Assembly: GCA_014607495.2 (NCBI GenBank)
Contig: CP053162.1
Location: forward strand, 868,001-932,000
Direction: 5' to 3'
Length of the DNA stretch: 64,000 nucleotides
From: Carposina sasakii
Lineage: Eukaryota > Arthropoda > Insecta > Lepidoptera > Carposinidae
The position numbers and the translations under genes were made by a program. Below, one piece after another: positions 33,700 to 45,885 of the stretch. Position 1 is the stretch's first letter. Each line of letters opens with the position of its first letter. The notes beneath the pieces were generated by a model that saw only the letters and a program-made list of their open reading frames with translations, made no database searches and was not told where the DNA came from.

Positions 33700-34253
33700 A
33701 AGGTCATTGAGATTAGAGATCTCGGTGTTATTTATATTAGATGCAAAATTAATTTTTATTAAACAAATGGATAGGGTTGTCAGCAAGAGTTTTAGTATGT
33801 TAGGTTTTGTTTTACGGAATACCCGTAAATTTAAATCAGAGACTGCTCTAAAGGTACTTTATTACTCCTTGGTCAGAAGTCACCTTGAATATTGCCCAAT
33901 GGTTTGGAATCCCTTCTATCAGTGTCATGTTGATCGTCTGGAGAGAGTACAGAAAAAGTTTCTTAAAAGACTAGCTTATTGCACAGGGAATTATTACAAC
34001 ACACCAGAATACGAAAATAGATTAAATCTGTTTGAAATTAAAACGCTGCAAGGCCGCAGAAAACTCTTAAGTTTAACTTTTCTTCACGGTATTCTCAACG
34101 GAAATGTTGACAGCTCTCGTTTGGTATCTGATATATTGTTAAGTGTGCCGAGAGCTTCTGCTCGTCTGTGCAACTATAAACCTCTTCGTCAGGTTATCAA
34201 AAACTCAATATGGCTGTCATTCTCCCTTATCAGCAATGTGCTCCCTGTACAAT
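33700..34253 (+). pseudogene. LINE reverse-transcriptase C-terminal fragment
   Basis: The reading frame 33707-34255 has SKSFSMLGFVLRNTRKF, LYYSLVRSHLEYCPMVWNP and VQKKFLKRLAYC, the region after the catalytic box in CR1/Jockey-type LINEs. It is 5'-truncated and lacks the polymerase motifs. The next fragment starts within about ten bases. Confidence 0.75.
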
Positions 34254-35575
34254 GAATTTCATAAAGACTGTGATATTATATATAAAACTATTAAATATAG
34301 GAATAAGTGGAGATTTATACAGATGGTTCTCATCTTATGTCAAAAATCGTTTACAGGCAGTCGTAGTTAATAATTATATCTCTGAATGGATAACCATACC
34401 CAGCGGTGTGCCCCAGGGGTCTTTACTTGGACCTCTTTTATTCGTGGCATTCGTGAATGACATTGATTCCTGTTTACGGTCCTCCCGTCTGCTATGCTTT
34501 GCTGATGATATGAAGATATTTAGTGATATATTTTCAGAATCAGACGCCAGGGCACTGCAGGCTGACCTACTAAGACTAGAGGATTATTGCGCTGCCAACT
34601 ATCTGGATTTGAACCCGTCAAAGTGTAGTGTCATGACTTACAGTCGTAAACGTAGTTTTGTTGCCTTCGATTATACACTGGGAGGTGTCCAGCTGTCGAT
34701 TGTAACCGTGGTGCATGACCTTGGAATATACCACGACTCCAAGTTGCTATTCGACTCTCACATTGACTCAATATGACCAAGGCATCACGGGCCCTGGGAT
34801 TTGTTATGCGTAACTCCAGGGATTTTCTCCAAGCCAAAACACTAAAAGTACTGTACCTATTGTGCTTTTGTGCGAAGTAACTTGGAGTTTGCATCGCAGG
34901 TCTGGAATCCAAGATATGAGACATACATCACTCGTATTGAAGGTATTCAGAGGAGGTTCATCAAGTACCCTTTCTGGCGTACCGGCATCCGATACCGCTC
35001 GGAATATTACCTTGATGTGTGCAGGAGACACCATTTCCTCCCTCTTAACTTGCGAAGAGAGATGGCGGACTTGGTGTATCTTCTAGGGGTTATTTCTGGT
35101 GCTGTTGACTGCCCTGCTCTACTTTCTTGTTTTGACTTTAAAGTCCCTGGTAAAACGCTTCGATCCAACCCTATATTTTCCTTGCCATCTGCTTCAACTA
35201 ACTATAGGCAGAACTCCTATATATGGCGTGCGAATAATAATTTCAATTTAACTAGTAAGACATTGGACATAGATCTGTTTGATACAAGTACTGTGGCGCT
35301 TAGACGGACCATAGCTGGATCCTTTTTCAAATAGTCTTGTTTTAATTAACCTAAATTATATGTGATGTACCTAGCCGGGAGTGGATAAGTACATAAGAAA
35401 CTATTTTGCTAAATTAGTAAGTCAAGTCAATTAGTAATTATGTGTTGCGTCTTACGTAATATTTTGTGGCATACTTGCGGAGACCTTAATTTAGCTGTAT
35501 GTCACTATATTGTTGTTATTACTGCCTTAATATAGTTGTTGGTCTTCCTAATACCAAATAAATAAATATTGACAT
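34254..35575 (+). pseudogene. 5'-truncated LINE with reverse transcriptase
   Basis: Starts inside the reverse transcriptase: GDLYRWFSSYVKNR, VPQGSLLGPLLFVAFVND and LLCFADDMKIF (catalytic FADD box). A stop or frameshift follows near 34775, and the C-terminal part continues to a stop near 35334. The 3' end has 'ccaaataaataaat'. Its C-terminal part is similar to the fragment at 33700-34253, so two relatives lie end to end. Confidence 0.8.
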
Positions 35576-35625
35576 TTTGCGACAATATACATATATATTT
35601 TTGAGAAATCTATTAATGCTTATAC

Positions 35626-36500
35626 AATAGAATTATAACCTATAGAAAGTGTGTTCCAACCAAACGCAAGGCGAAAAAATAGGCATAAAATATCGACTTG
35701 ACGTATGCATGACATAAAATTAATGTTGCCTTAAAAATGTTTTTTCCATAGATGTGGGGAAATAGTCGATAAAATTATTATTGATGCTGAGAAGTATACT
35801 GATTTGCACACTCTTGTAGAATTATCGTGTTTAAATATATTAAAAGGAGATGATCGGACTTTTCCACATCATTGGTCCAAAAGTGTGACAAAAAAATACA
35901 ATATTCTGTTAAAAATTGTCCCTCTGAATAATTTGTCATTATGTCAACAAAGCTGTGAGGCCATTCTCCGTCGTTTTATTTCATTCAATAAAGGAAAGGA
36001 CGATGCCCATTTTAAAGATCTAATTTCAATTAAACATAATATTATAGTAACAATTATTGTTTTAAATAATTCGGTGAGAGAGCTTGCAGGTAATTCCACA
36101 ATCAATCAAAGATAAAGTAGATCTAACTACTTTTACCTACAATCTGCATGTTTAAAAATAGGGTAAAATTTCACACTTATGGCAACATTTTGTTTTCAAT
36201 GACAGATAAAAATATAAGAAAATTTGATTGTGTATTTATTGTTTTATCAATGAAATTACGTAAAAACATCAAATATTTACCGGTGAAATGTGATGTTATT
36301 TATTTTCTTATGTTTTTGAGCATAGTTTTGGCAGGATCTCAGTGCACATTTCGTCATGGTAAGTCCTTTAGGTTGACATACACACGTAGCCACTGACCGC
36401 TGAGCACTGAATGACAGAGCCGCGATTGGTTCAAATTTGCACCCATAAAAATTCCTAAAATCGGCCTTCGGACTATACTTCTATAGGTTATAATTCTATT
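35626..36500. mobile_element. 875-bp TIR element with 8-bp target duplication carrying spliced exons
   Basis: The left end AATAGAATTATAACC... and right end are inverted repeats, exact for about 22 bp and recognisable for about 35 bp. The direct repeat GCTTATAC flanks both ends (35618-35625 and 36501-36508). 8-bp duplications fit hAT, P or Mutator-like transposons. The interior holds two exons with proper splice sites (35752-36089 and 36206-36358) and no recognisable transposase motif. Confidence 0.82.
35752..36358 (+). CDS. Two internal exons of an unrecognised spliced gene inside the TIR element
   Basis: Exon 35752-36089 (acceptor 'tttttccatag', donor GTAATT) and exon 36206-36358 (acceptor 'tttcaatgacag', donor GTAAGT) are separated by a 116-bp intron. 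The phases agree: G plus AT completes an Asp codon. The 112 whole codons of the first exon contain no Met, and a stop lies just upstream of the acceptor in that frame, so it is an internal exon. The peptide looks helical (DLHTLVELSCLNIL, LSLCQQSCEAILRRF, IIVTIIVLNNSVRELA), like an ARM/HEAT-type protein, which is inference only. I cannot name the parent gene. It is either a captured host fragment or part of the element's own gene. Confidence 0.55.
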
Positions 36501-36909
36501 GCTTATACTATCTGACCACTATTGATGTATTTATTTCAAGTTATAATTTTGATATATTCACTTTTTAATGTAAAACGTAACAATAATGAATGTTGTGCAT
36601 GCCTATAATTTATGTATATATTTGAGATGGAAGGTTAATATTTTTTGGAATGTAGTATGAAATGTAATATGTATACATAGTTGGTAAGTCAAAAAAGGTA
36701 AATAAAAAAATTAAAATTAAAAATGCCCGAGTTCCTTAGCCAACTCTCTAGCGACATCCCTGAATGGAGATGCCACCTCTGATGTATGTAGCCCCGCATC
36801 AGCAGAGGAAACTTCACTAATATTAATCGCTTACAGTTCTTCTCCTAGACCTAGAGCGAGTATTAGTCATAGGTATTAGCTGATTGACATATTAATAAAT
36901 ATTAATAAT

Positions 36910-36990
36910 ATAGGGCCCGGTGGCGGGCGATCCCTCAATAGAGATTTGAACTTCCGAATAGTGACGCCTGATACAATTCAATATTAATAA
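36910..36990. repeat. Fragment of the nested inverted-repeat family
   Basis: 'atagggcccggtggcgggcg' and 'gaacttccgaatagtgacgc' match the right end and flank of the element at 45886-46190. Otherwise 36509-37182 shows no gene. Confidence 0.55.
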
Positions 36991-37182
36991 AGCTGCGTAA
37001 CAGCGTAAAATATGTCTGACAAATGGTAAATGTACGCTATATTTATTATGTGTGGAGAAAAAAACTCTAATTTTTTTCATAGTGGAGTGCGTGACTTTGG
37101 CGCGGCGACATGCATTCTTTTTTTTGAAAACTCGCTCATTCATTCACTCACGCATCTATGCCCGGCCAAGACAATCGAGAAG

Positions 37183-37593
37183 GAATTCGGCGGGAAAAGC
37201 TGGAAGGGAGCGGGTGTAATATTTTTGTGAAAATCAAAATTTATTTGTAAATGGCTTGCATGTGTCCGTAAAGTGATGTTTTTTGGTAGATAAGTAATAT
37301 TTTGTTTACTTATTATGTGAATCTAGTGCGTGTGCATGGTTTTATATGCAGGTAAGCTGAGTAAAACTTTAGTCGGAATACGATCTCTTCATGGGCTCAT
37401 GTAAGTTGTTTCTACAATTATTTTTTATTTTTACTAATTTTAAACTCGTTCTTGAGGATTTTCCCGACGTTTCCACTCATCATCATTGTCATCCATCGTA
37501 AATTCTGAATGCATTTTACTAAACAATGATTAGGCTGTATGGGCTTAGTTCCCCTTGTCTTTCCTTCGGGATAAACTAAAAAAAAAAAAAAAA
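37183..37593 (+). mobile_element. Poly(A)-tailed retroposon, 5'-truncated copy
   Basis: Matches the 3' 470 bp of 12845-13435, minus a small internal deletion, and ends in a 17-base A run. A perfect 12-bp target duplication ACAATCGAGAAG flanks it (37171-37182 and 37594-37605). It stands about 190 bp upstream of the first thiolase ATG. Confidence 0.88.
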
Positions 37594-37779
37594 ACAATCG
37601 AGAAGTCATAATCATTCCTTCAAAACAGTCATTCGGAAATATTATTTATTCATTCTCTCACTCACTCACTTCATACATAAAAAAGTTGCGGTCGTCGAAG
37701 CCGCGTTAATTTTATTTTTATATTTATTTCAATAAAAATAGATATATTTTGTTAAGAATATAAATATATAGAGATAAAA

Positions 37780-40700
37780 ATGTCCGTAGCAGTAAAAGGT
37801 AAGTACATTTTATGTAAGTTTACAACTTTCTTTACCTTGAACCTTTTGGGGTCAAACTCCAACTTTACACGTAGATAATTATTTGTAATTTAATATAATC
37901 TCTAAGTGAATGTACATAAAGTTGATTTTTATAACATGATATCATATATTGTTTTGATACTACTCAGTGTTCGAAGTCCGATTCGTAACTTTTACTTTGA
38001 TCTTGAAAAATAATAAAACACCTGTAATATATAATTACGAACTTAATGTACCTATTTACTAACTTATACCCACCAATGCAAATGTCCCTAATGCTAGCTA
38101 ACTATGTTTTAATCTGAAGGAAGGGTAGGTTGATAAATAAATCTGGCCCATGATCGTCCCATTGATTGTCCCATTCTCTATTACCCTTTTGTATATGAGG
38201 AAAATGTACGAAACACATGAACGAAGCGGACATATTCTATTTAGATTATACCCCTGGCGGAGAAACAGGGCAACATTATACTCCCGGTTTTTAGGGCACC
38301 TAGGCTTAGGAACCTAGTACTTACTTAGATGCGTATTATACTGATAGACAGTCTCTGGTTCTGCTATTTCGACTGGACTGAGTACGGGTGTTGTAGCCCC
38401 ATGTAATCAATGTTTAAAGAACACTGGTTGTTACTGCTACTTTGGTACCAGTTGGGACGCGAGTTGGAATTCTTGAATCCTTTGGCCCTTCCAGCTGGGG
38501 GAGTATAGCATTTTGACCGATTTCCCATCCTGTAATTACGCCCCTGGTACGTACCTATCTACCTAAACTCACGAGGGTTCAGCATCAAGCAAAAAATGCA
38601 TCCTCAGGTATTTTCATCGTGGGTGCAAAACGCACGCCATTCGGTACCTTTGGCGGCGTCTTTCGCAACACCAGTGCCACTGAGCTGCAGACCATCGCTG
38701 CAGTCGCGGCGCTGAAGGAAGGAGGCGTGGACCCTGCCAAGGTCGACACCGTCAATGTGGGGCAAGTCATGTCGGTGAGTCTTGTCTAGCGTGCTCACGA
38801 TCTAGGTATGCAGTGGTGATGTAGTGAGGCGTGTGAGGAAGCCAAAGATAAGATTGATGCTATGCGACTCAATAATACATAGGTTCAAACACCATGGCTG
38901 TGTTCCAAAAATATCGAGCTAGAACTGCAGGATCATGAAGGAGGTCCAGTAGACAGCCACGTTAGCATATTGCGGCCAGACGTAAAAGATCAGTGCCAAG
39001 GTGCTAGCTCATCATCTGGGAGTATGCCCCTGAGTTCCTTAATCGAGTCTTACGGCATGCACGGAGGAAGATGCAGCTGATGTTTTCTTGTGAAGACCCG
39101 CATCAGTGAGTGAGGGAATTCCATTAACTGGTATTGGCTAACTTCCAATATGGCATTTTGAGCGAAGCATTGTCATAATTTTATTTTACGTCATGTACCG
39201 TGATGAAATAACGTTATTAATCCCATAGGCGACCCAAGCGGACGGCATTTACACGCCACGTCACGCCGCACTGAAGGCTGGCATTCCGCAAGACAAGCCC
39301 GTGTTGGGAGTCAACCGCCTCTGCGGGTCAGGTTTCCAGTCCGTGGTCAACAGTGCACAGGTACGCTGCTTGGTTTAAGGAAGATACTCTTGTGGTTTTA
39401 GTGGATTGCGGATCGTTGGTAAGAGATGGTCTGCAAGTTAGGCTTGATCTGCGAGAGTAGTTTTCTAAAGTATACAGAAGCGTACCTTTAAATAAATAAT
39501 AAATAAAATAAAACTCATTTATTTCAGGCTTTACACCCATATTTAGTTAGAAACAAAGGTCGTAAAACTGTGTTAGTGTGCCTATATCTATACAAAAGTT
39601 GTGGGAGGGTGTGGTGTCTTTGACTAGATGGACGCGAGTCCAGTGCTGCATAACATCACTGTCCACGTCCAATCTAGCCGCCACCGTCCTCACCAGACTG
39701 TTGGTGCTGCGCCGCACCCGGTGCATCAGTGATTTAAAAAGCAATCATAGTGTAATCTGGGTAAAGCTTGCTGCATCCTTATTAGATTAGATTTCTTATT
39801 ACCCGAAGCAAACAGTAAATTTGCACGATCAAGACATTTATAGGTAAACTGTGCATTTAACGCTTCCATATCCTTTGACGTCGATTATTTCACGCACTAA
39901 TCCTCTACAGGACATCCTAACCGGTGCAGCTAAGATATCCCTAGCTGGTGGAGTAGAAAACATGTCCCAAGCGCCATTTACAGTGAGAAACGTTCGTTTT
40001 GGTACAACTCTTGGGGTCAACTATGCCTTCGAAGACACCCTATGGGCTGGTCTCTCGGACTCTTACTGCGGCCTTCCCATGGGCATGACCGCTGAGAAAT
40101 TGGGAGCTCAGTTCGGGATTACCAGAGATGAGGTTGATAATTTCGCGCTGAGGTCACAACAGAGGTGGAAGACTGGTGAGTGAAATATCTCTAAGCTTAT
40201 TTACGGCACATTTACGGTTTTACGGTACATTTTGGCTGTTAGTATTGCGTATACAGCTATATGGCGAAAACTGGAGGTCGAGCCTTGTGGTGTGCCCCGG
40301 GGGAGATCTACGTCTAGCAGTGGACTGCAATAGACTGATGATTTTCCAAGTAAATAACCATTTAACAGGAATGCTAATAATTTGTTCCATCAGCCAATGA
40401 CGCTGGTGTCTTCAAATCGGAAATCGAGCCGGTGACGCTGACGGTGAAGAAGAAGCCAGTTCAGATCTCCACAGACGAGCACCCTCGGCCGCAGACCACA
40501 CTCGAAGGGCTGAAGAAACTAGGACCTGTCTTCAAGAAGGAGGGACTGGTCACTGCTGGATCTGCTTCGGTAAGACAAACCTACCTTTTACGAGGAGTTC
40601 CTTCTTCATTATGAGTACCTATTTGGGGTTATGTTTAGCAGTGGTCTTCTCAGTTGAAGAAATGATTCTAAAAACAATCGTTGTTGAAACACTTCTATTA

Positions 40701-43700
40701 GATTAAAGATAAAGGGCAGACAAGGTCTAACTGAGATTTTAAAGATGCGATCGCTTTATGTACCTAATATAATTCACTTATCCGTTGATAACAAAACAAA
40801 AAATGTTATTACAAAATCTTCAAGTTCAAGGTGAACTTGCCACAATTCTTACCTTATTATTACTTACCTACTTTTCGGAGCACCTCACCTACGCTATTTC
40901 TCGTTGTAGTACATACTTTGTTCAATACCTTGTATGGTGCCTGTACTAATGATTGTAGCCGCAGGAATACGGTTTTACGTAAATATTATGGTCGATTTTG
41001 ACCGTCACACTTAAGTTTACGTAACTTAAACTTAGTCAGGTCTGTTTCTTTCCATTTTTAAAATAAATGGCTGACAGAGAAAGGGAGAGGTAGGACTAAT
41101 TTTGCGTTTAGGTTTAAGTGTGACGGCCGGACCAGAATCATAGGCATAAATTATAACCATATTTCCATTGAGGGGTCGTCCACCACCGGGCCCTACACCC
41201 TCCGCTGACCCTCGGATCTGCCGACTCATGGTCACGAACACAAGACACTACTGTCGCAACGAGAAGCCAGATCCAAGCACCTAGCATACAACCATACATA
41301 GCTGCTAATCCGAAACCATAGGGGCAGAGAGCAGCCATGTTTATATGTATTACTAGTGTACCCCCGCGACTCTGTCCACAAAATGTCGAAATTATCCGAG
41401 ATAAAAAGAAGCCTATGACTTTAGTCAGGCTCCAGACTACCAAATTTCATTTAATTCGTTTCTGTAGTTTTGGCGTGAAAGCAATACAAACAAACAGACA
41501 GAGTTACGATGAAAGTAGATGAAGCTAAAGAGGTTTGTCAGGATCGTAGCAAATGGAGATCCGTGATCTCTGCCTAACCCTCCGGGAAAGAGACGTGATT
41601 TTTATGTATGTATGTATTAGCTAGGATAATTTAGGAAGTTAACCGATTGTTACAATCTATCTACTAGGGTATCAGTGACGGCGCCGGCGCCATAGTCCTG
41701 GCTGGTGAAGAAGCAGCTAAGGGTCTCAAACCCCTCGCGCGGCTGGTGGGCTGGTCGTTCGTGGGAGTAGACCCCAGCATCATGGGCATTGGACCTGTAC
41801 CCGCTATTGAAAACCTGCTCAAAGCCACCAAGCTCACTCTTAATGATATTGACTTGGTTGAGGTAAGTGAACGGACACAGAATTATCTTGTTTTTTATAT
41901 GTGTTACATCATGACTTAGCCGAGACGTGGAACCTGACGGTGAGGCTGGCTCACCGATTGCATGTCACTCAGAGAGCTATGGAAAGGTCAATTCTCGGAA
42001 TTTCGCTAATGGACAAAGTCCGAAACGAGATTATCCAGCAGAAGACCAAAGTGACAGACATAGTCTCGAAATGTAGCAGACTGAAGTGGCAGTGGGCAGG
42101 CCACATCTGTCGTAGAACCGATGGACGATGGAGTAAACGGGTTCTCGAATAGAGACCGCGCCTCGACAAGCGTAGCGTTGGTCGCCCTCCGGACAGATGG
42201 ACCGATGACTTGAAGAGGACGGCTGGTAGTGACTGGATGGTGAAAACGGGAGAACGAGCCATATGGCGTACACTGGGGCAGGCCTACGTCCAGCAGTGGA
42301 CTGCAATAGGCTGACGACGATATATGTGTTAGGTTGTATTACTAGTGGACGCCCAAAAAACTAAAAAAGTGTCGAAATTATCCAGGATAAAAGGTAGCCT
42401 ATGTCCGGGATAAAAGGTAGTCTATGTCCAAGCATGTACGCGGAAGACGTCGGTAGTTTTCACTAGTTTTCAATAGTAATGAGTCTGTCTGATATATATT
42501 TCATTACTTAATAGATATTTATACAGGGTGTAACAAAAAGGGTATGTTAAGCGAAAAGCTATGTAAATAGCCCACTATAGAGAACCTATCCACAAAATTT
42601 GAGATGCGAAATCACATGTTTATTTTTCCCGATGGTATGAAATTTTTTAAATATCTCAGGAATTTTCATACAATCTTGAAAAATAAAAATGTGATTTCGA
42701 GTCTCAAATTTTGGAAATAGAGTGTAACTTTATAGTGCAATAAAGAATTTTCTATCTATCTATCAATTTCTGTCTGTATATAATTGTATGTGTACGATAA
42801 AGAATAGTCTTTATTTTATTTGCTGTATACAATATGCCATGTCACTCAGAGTAATGGCTGAAAGCCAGCAAATGTTGCTGTTTGTACACTGCTTTTTCCA
42901 GTTTGTTATCTATTATTATGATTATAAACCTTTGCACTGAACATTGAACTCAACTGTATGTAACTTATCTCTATGTAAGTGGTCTATTAAACCGGATTTT
43001 ACTAACGTGATTATTGAGAAAGTGTGGCGGTCAAGTTCACATTCTATATCCAGCCCCCTTATTACCTAACTAGCAAAAGCAAAGCGATAGCGAAAATTGT
43101 ACAAAAATCGCTGATTGCTTGTCGAATTCGTATTACGTAAAACTAATTTCAAAGGAACTTTGACATTTCAAGGCGAATATTGTACAATTTTCGCTAGCGC
43201 TTTGCTTCGGCTTTGCTATTGCAAATTAGGTAATCAGGGGCGGGACTTTCATTACACACCCTCTCAGCACACCCTTCTATTCTTCTTTATTACACCAGAA
43301 TGTGTGAAAACATTGTTTTCTCACTCTCAGTCCCTTTCCGAGGCACTAAATAAATGACTAATTTTACAACTTATTTTCTGCTAATAATTACTCTTAGATT
43401 AATGATTGGTCTTTGCTCCGCTCTGAGCTTGTTTACTACACATTATGCACATAGGTTTTTTGGGCATACAAATGATTTAAGATTTTGATAAACAAACATA
43501 AGCTAAACACTGTCTATACCGATCAAATGTAATCCTTAACAGTGTCTTACTACTACAATAACCCCGATATCTTTCCTCCTGAACAGATAAACGAAGCGTT
43601 CTGTGCACAAACCCTCTCCTGCGCCAAGGCCCTGAAGTTAGACCACGAGAAACTAAACGTGAACGGAGGAGCCACCGCGGTCGGACATCCGCTCGGGGCG

Positions 43701-44652
43701 TCCGGCTCTAGGATCACCGCTCATCTCGTGCATGAGCTCAAGTCAGTATTTATATATATAGAGACATGAGAGCATTCCACCCGTCCGAAGCCGGGGCGAT
43801 TTGCTATATAGCCTATAGCCTTCCTCGATAAATGGGCTACCTAACACTGAAAGAATTTTTCAAATCGGACCAGTAGTTTCTGAGATTAGTGCGTTCAAAC
43901 AAACAAACTCTTCAGCTTTATAATATGTATTAGTATAGATATGTACCTATACATATAGCTATATAGGGACATCTAGCCGCGGGGTGTTGACAGAGTAGAT
44001 TTGTACCACCCTATTACGATTAAGGTTTTCCGGGAGGCAGCAGCGCTTCCCGTGTTGAGAACATCAAAAAATCAGGCTGCGGTCAACCCGCCTGCCCAGC
44101 GTGGACTATAGACTATTCCATGGCAGTAGCCTTGTACGTGCTCTGGGAGAGGCTTACGTCCAGCAGTAGACTGCAATAGGCTGACGATATATATCATATT
44201 AGGTGTATTCAAAATTTGTAAGCATCTTAACGTTGACGTTTACGGTATAGGTGTTTCCAAAATTAGTAACTTGTGTTCACGATACTAGGTTGGTAAAAAG
44301 AAACAACTTTTACAGTGGGACTTCGAAACCGTGAAAAAATCAGCTGTTCCATACATTTTAGTGTAACAGGTATGCAAGTTTGTATGGAACATCTGATAAT
44401 TGTTTTCACGATTTCGGAGTCGGTCACATAGTAAAAGTTGCTTCTTTTTACCGACCTAGTCTCGTGTCAAAAACAAGTTGCCCATTTTGAAAACATCCTA
44501 TACAGTATACATTCCTGGCCTTAAAGATATAAATGTAGAAATAGTTTTTAAAATATTTATGTTTTTGCAGACGTCGCGGACTCAAGAGAGGTATCGGGTC
44601 GGCTTGCATCGGAGGAGGACAGGGTATTGCCCTCTTGGTCGAAGTTGTTTAA
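37780..44652 (+). CDS. 3-ketoacyl-CoA thiolase, mitochondrial (ACAA2 family), gene A
   Basis: It catalyses the last step of mitochondrial beta-oxidation, cleaving 3-ketoacyl-CoA with CoA to acetyl-CoA and a shortened acyl-CoA. Eight exons: 37780-37798, 38608-38774, 39229-39360, 39911-40175, 40394-40569, 41668-41862, 43587-43741 and 44571-44652; 396 aa, and all phases agree. It has VGAKRTPFG at the N terminus (the family is imported without a long presequence). The nucleophile Cys94 is in NRLCGSGFQ, the NEAF motif is near 320-323, His352 is in GHPLG and Cys382 in [10 protein letters not shown]. Human ACAA2 has His352 and Cys382 at the same numbers. Introns hold an inverted LINE tail, an RTE tail, MITEs and Helitron fragments. 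Possible poly(A) signals are at 44737-44742 and 44985-44990. It is first of three tandem paralogues with identical intron positions. Confidence 0.95.
39488..39760 (-). mobile_element. Truncated LINE 3' end (relative of the 21.85-25.49 kb LINE)
   Basis: On the minus strand it encodes [18 protein letters not shown] and MQHWTRVHL, corresponding to the C-terminal end of the intact LINE's ORF2 ([20 protein letters not shown]). It ends with the same 'gcctgaaataaa' and ATTTT-type tail. It lies in intron 3 of thiolase A. Confidence 0.82.
41160..41300. repeat. Fragment of the nested inverted-repeat family
   Basis: 'ccaccaccgggccctacacc' and 'ctccgctgaccctcggatct' match 45900-45945. It is in intron 5 of thiolase A. 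Confidence 0.6.
41335..41520 (-). mobile_element. Helitron-like fragment
   Basis: 'actagtgtacccccgcgact', 'tgtcgaaattatccgagata' and 'gcgtgaaagcaatacaaaca' are an inverted, diverged copy of the Helitron-like family. It is in intron 5 of thiolase A. Confidence 0.6.
41900..42320 (+). pseudogene. RTE-type LINE 3' end fragment
   Basis: Encodes [37 protein letters not shown] and [13 protein letters not shown], with an in-frame stop after RVLE, then the 3' end 'gcctacgtccagcagtggac'. It is the same clade as the remnant at 16461-17935 but a different copy. It lies in intron 6 of thiolase A. A short Helitron-like piece follows at about 42345-42440. Confidence 0.8.
42524..42720 (+). mobile_element. 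MITE family Y, copy 4, right end lost
   Basis: Begins TA-CAGGGTGTAACAAAAAGGGT and keeps most of both halves to 'ctcaaattttggaaatag', then breaks into unrelated sequence. It is in intron 6 of thiolase A. Confidence 0.8.
43054..43240. mobile_element. Palindromic MITE ('agcgatagcgaaaattgtac'), second copy
   Basis: Ends CCCCCTTATTACCTAAC and TTAGGTAATCAGGGG, with the same interior as 16123-16312 in opposite orientation. It is in intron 6 of thiolase A. Confidence 0.75.
43745..44195. repeat. Helitron-like fragment followed by the 'cagcagtagactgc' repeat
   Basis: 43745-43950 is inverted Helitron-like sequence ('tttcaaatcggaccagtagt', 'gcgttcaaacaaacaaactc'). 43960-44195 is the dispersed repeat of 4250-4515 ('gcctgcccagcgtgg', 'cttacgtccagcagtagact'). 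Both are in intron 7 of thiolase A. Confidence 0.65.
44284..44460. mobile_element. Palindromic MITE (ACTAGGTTGGTAAAAAG ends)
   Basis: Left ACTAGGTTGGTAAAAAGAAA and right TTCTTTTTACCGACCTAGT are inverted repeats; the arms go on through 'caacttttac' and 'gtaaaagttg' and further inward with mismatches. It is 177 bp long, in intron 7 of thiolase A. No target duplication was fixed. Confidence 0.75.
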
Positions 44653-45290
44653 AAACCAAAAGATATGCGACTAATTACACTTTTTTTTGAGTCCCGTGTT
44701 TGAAGAAAGATAGCTTCAATTTTCGAAGTGTATTGTAATAAAAAGCACTTTTAGGTGCTGTGAATTGTATAATAATTTGATGTTTAGGATTACCTTTGCT
44801 CTTATATTGTAATTTTCTAAAATCATGGAACGGAGTTAGTTTTATAAAATCTACATCTGTTATTAAATGTACCTATATTAAGATTGTTTTAGTTGTAAGT
44901 GAAGGCCAAATTGAAATTTTATACTTAGATCATGTATTTTTATGTGATATTGTATTGTTTGTGTATATCTGTTGTGTGAGAAAAAATAAATATTTTTACA
45001 TAAATTGTATGTTTATTGTACCTTTTCCATAGCGGACACTATAATTGGCCCTAAGAGCGATAATCTGATTTGCTGATAGAAATTAATTGCGCGTTATTTA
45101 CAAATAAGTACAATATAACAAAACTTAACGACAAATTGATGACCTCTCTTTTTTGAAGAAGGAAAATATATTGAGTGAACGATTGAAGTCTCTATTGTCT
45201 TTGCTAGTACTAACTTCTCTAGCTCGCATTAAACAAACAACTTTAAAATCTTGTCGCTATCTACGAGCATTCCTCTATGCTACGAGTATA

Positions 45291-45550
45291 CAGGGTGTAA
45301 CAGAAAGGGTATGTTAAGCTAAAAGCTATGTAAATAGACCATTATAGAGAACCTATTTCCAAAATTTGAGACTCGAAATCACATGTTTATTTTTTATAAT
45401 TGTATGAACATTGTTAAGTTGTTTAGGAATTCTCCATACTATCTGGAAAATTAAACATGGTATTTCGAGTCTGAAATTTTGTAGATAGGTTCCTTTTAGT
45501 GGACTATTTACATAGCTTCTCGCTTAACATACCCCTTTTGTTACACCATG
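45291..45550 (+). mobile_element. MITE family Y, copy 5
   Basis: 260 bp, TA-CAGGGTGTAACAGAAAGGGT ... GTTACACCATG-TA. It lies between thiolase genes A and B. Confidence 0.85.
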
Positions 45551-45885
45551 TATAATTTGATAAGCTAAGTAAGTATATGTTATTGCGTACTGTTTTTAGC
45601 TGTGTAATGTTTAGTTGACAACTGATCCACAGTAAGATATAGTGTAATCGCTGTAATCATGACATAAAAAACAGGTACTTACCTACCCGACGAATTGATA
45701 ACCTCTTTTGGGAAGTCGATTAAAAAATAGATAGCTAAGCTTCCACCCATCCTTCATCATCATTATATTTTAGTTTGGTTAAATATTTTTGCATTTATAG
45801 GATCAAGACATTTGTATCGACGCAGGATATCTGTTCCGCGTCCACCTGTAACTAAGCAGTATTTATTTATTCCCTACATTCACTA

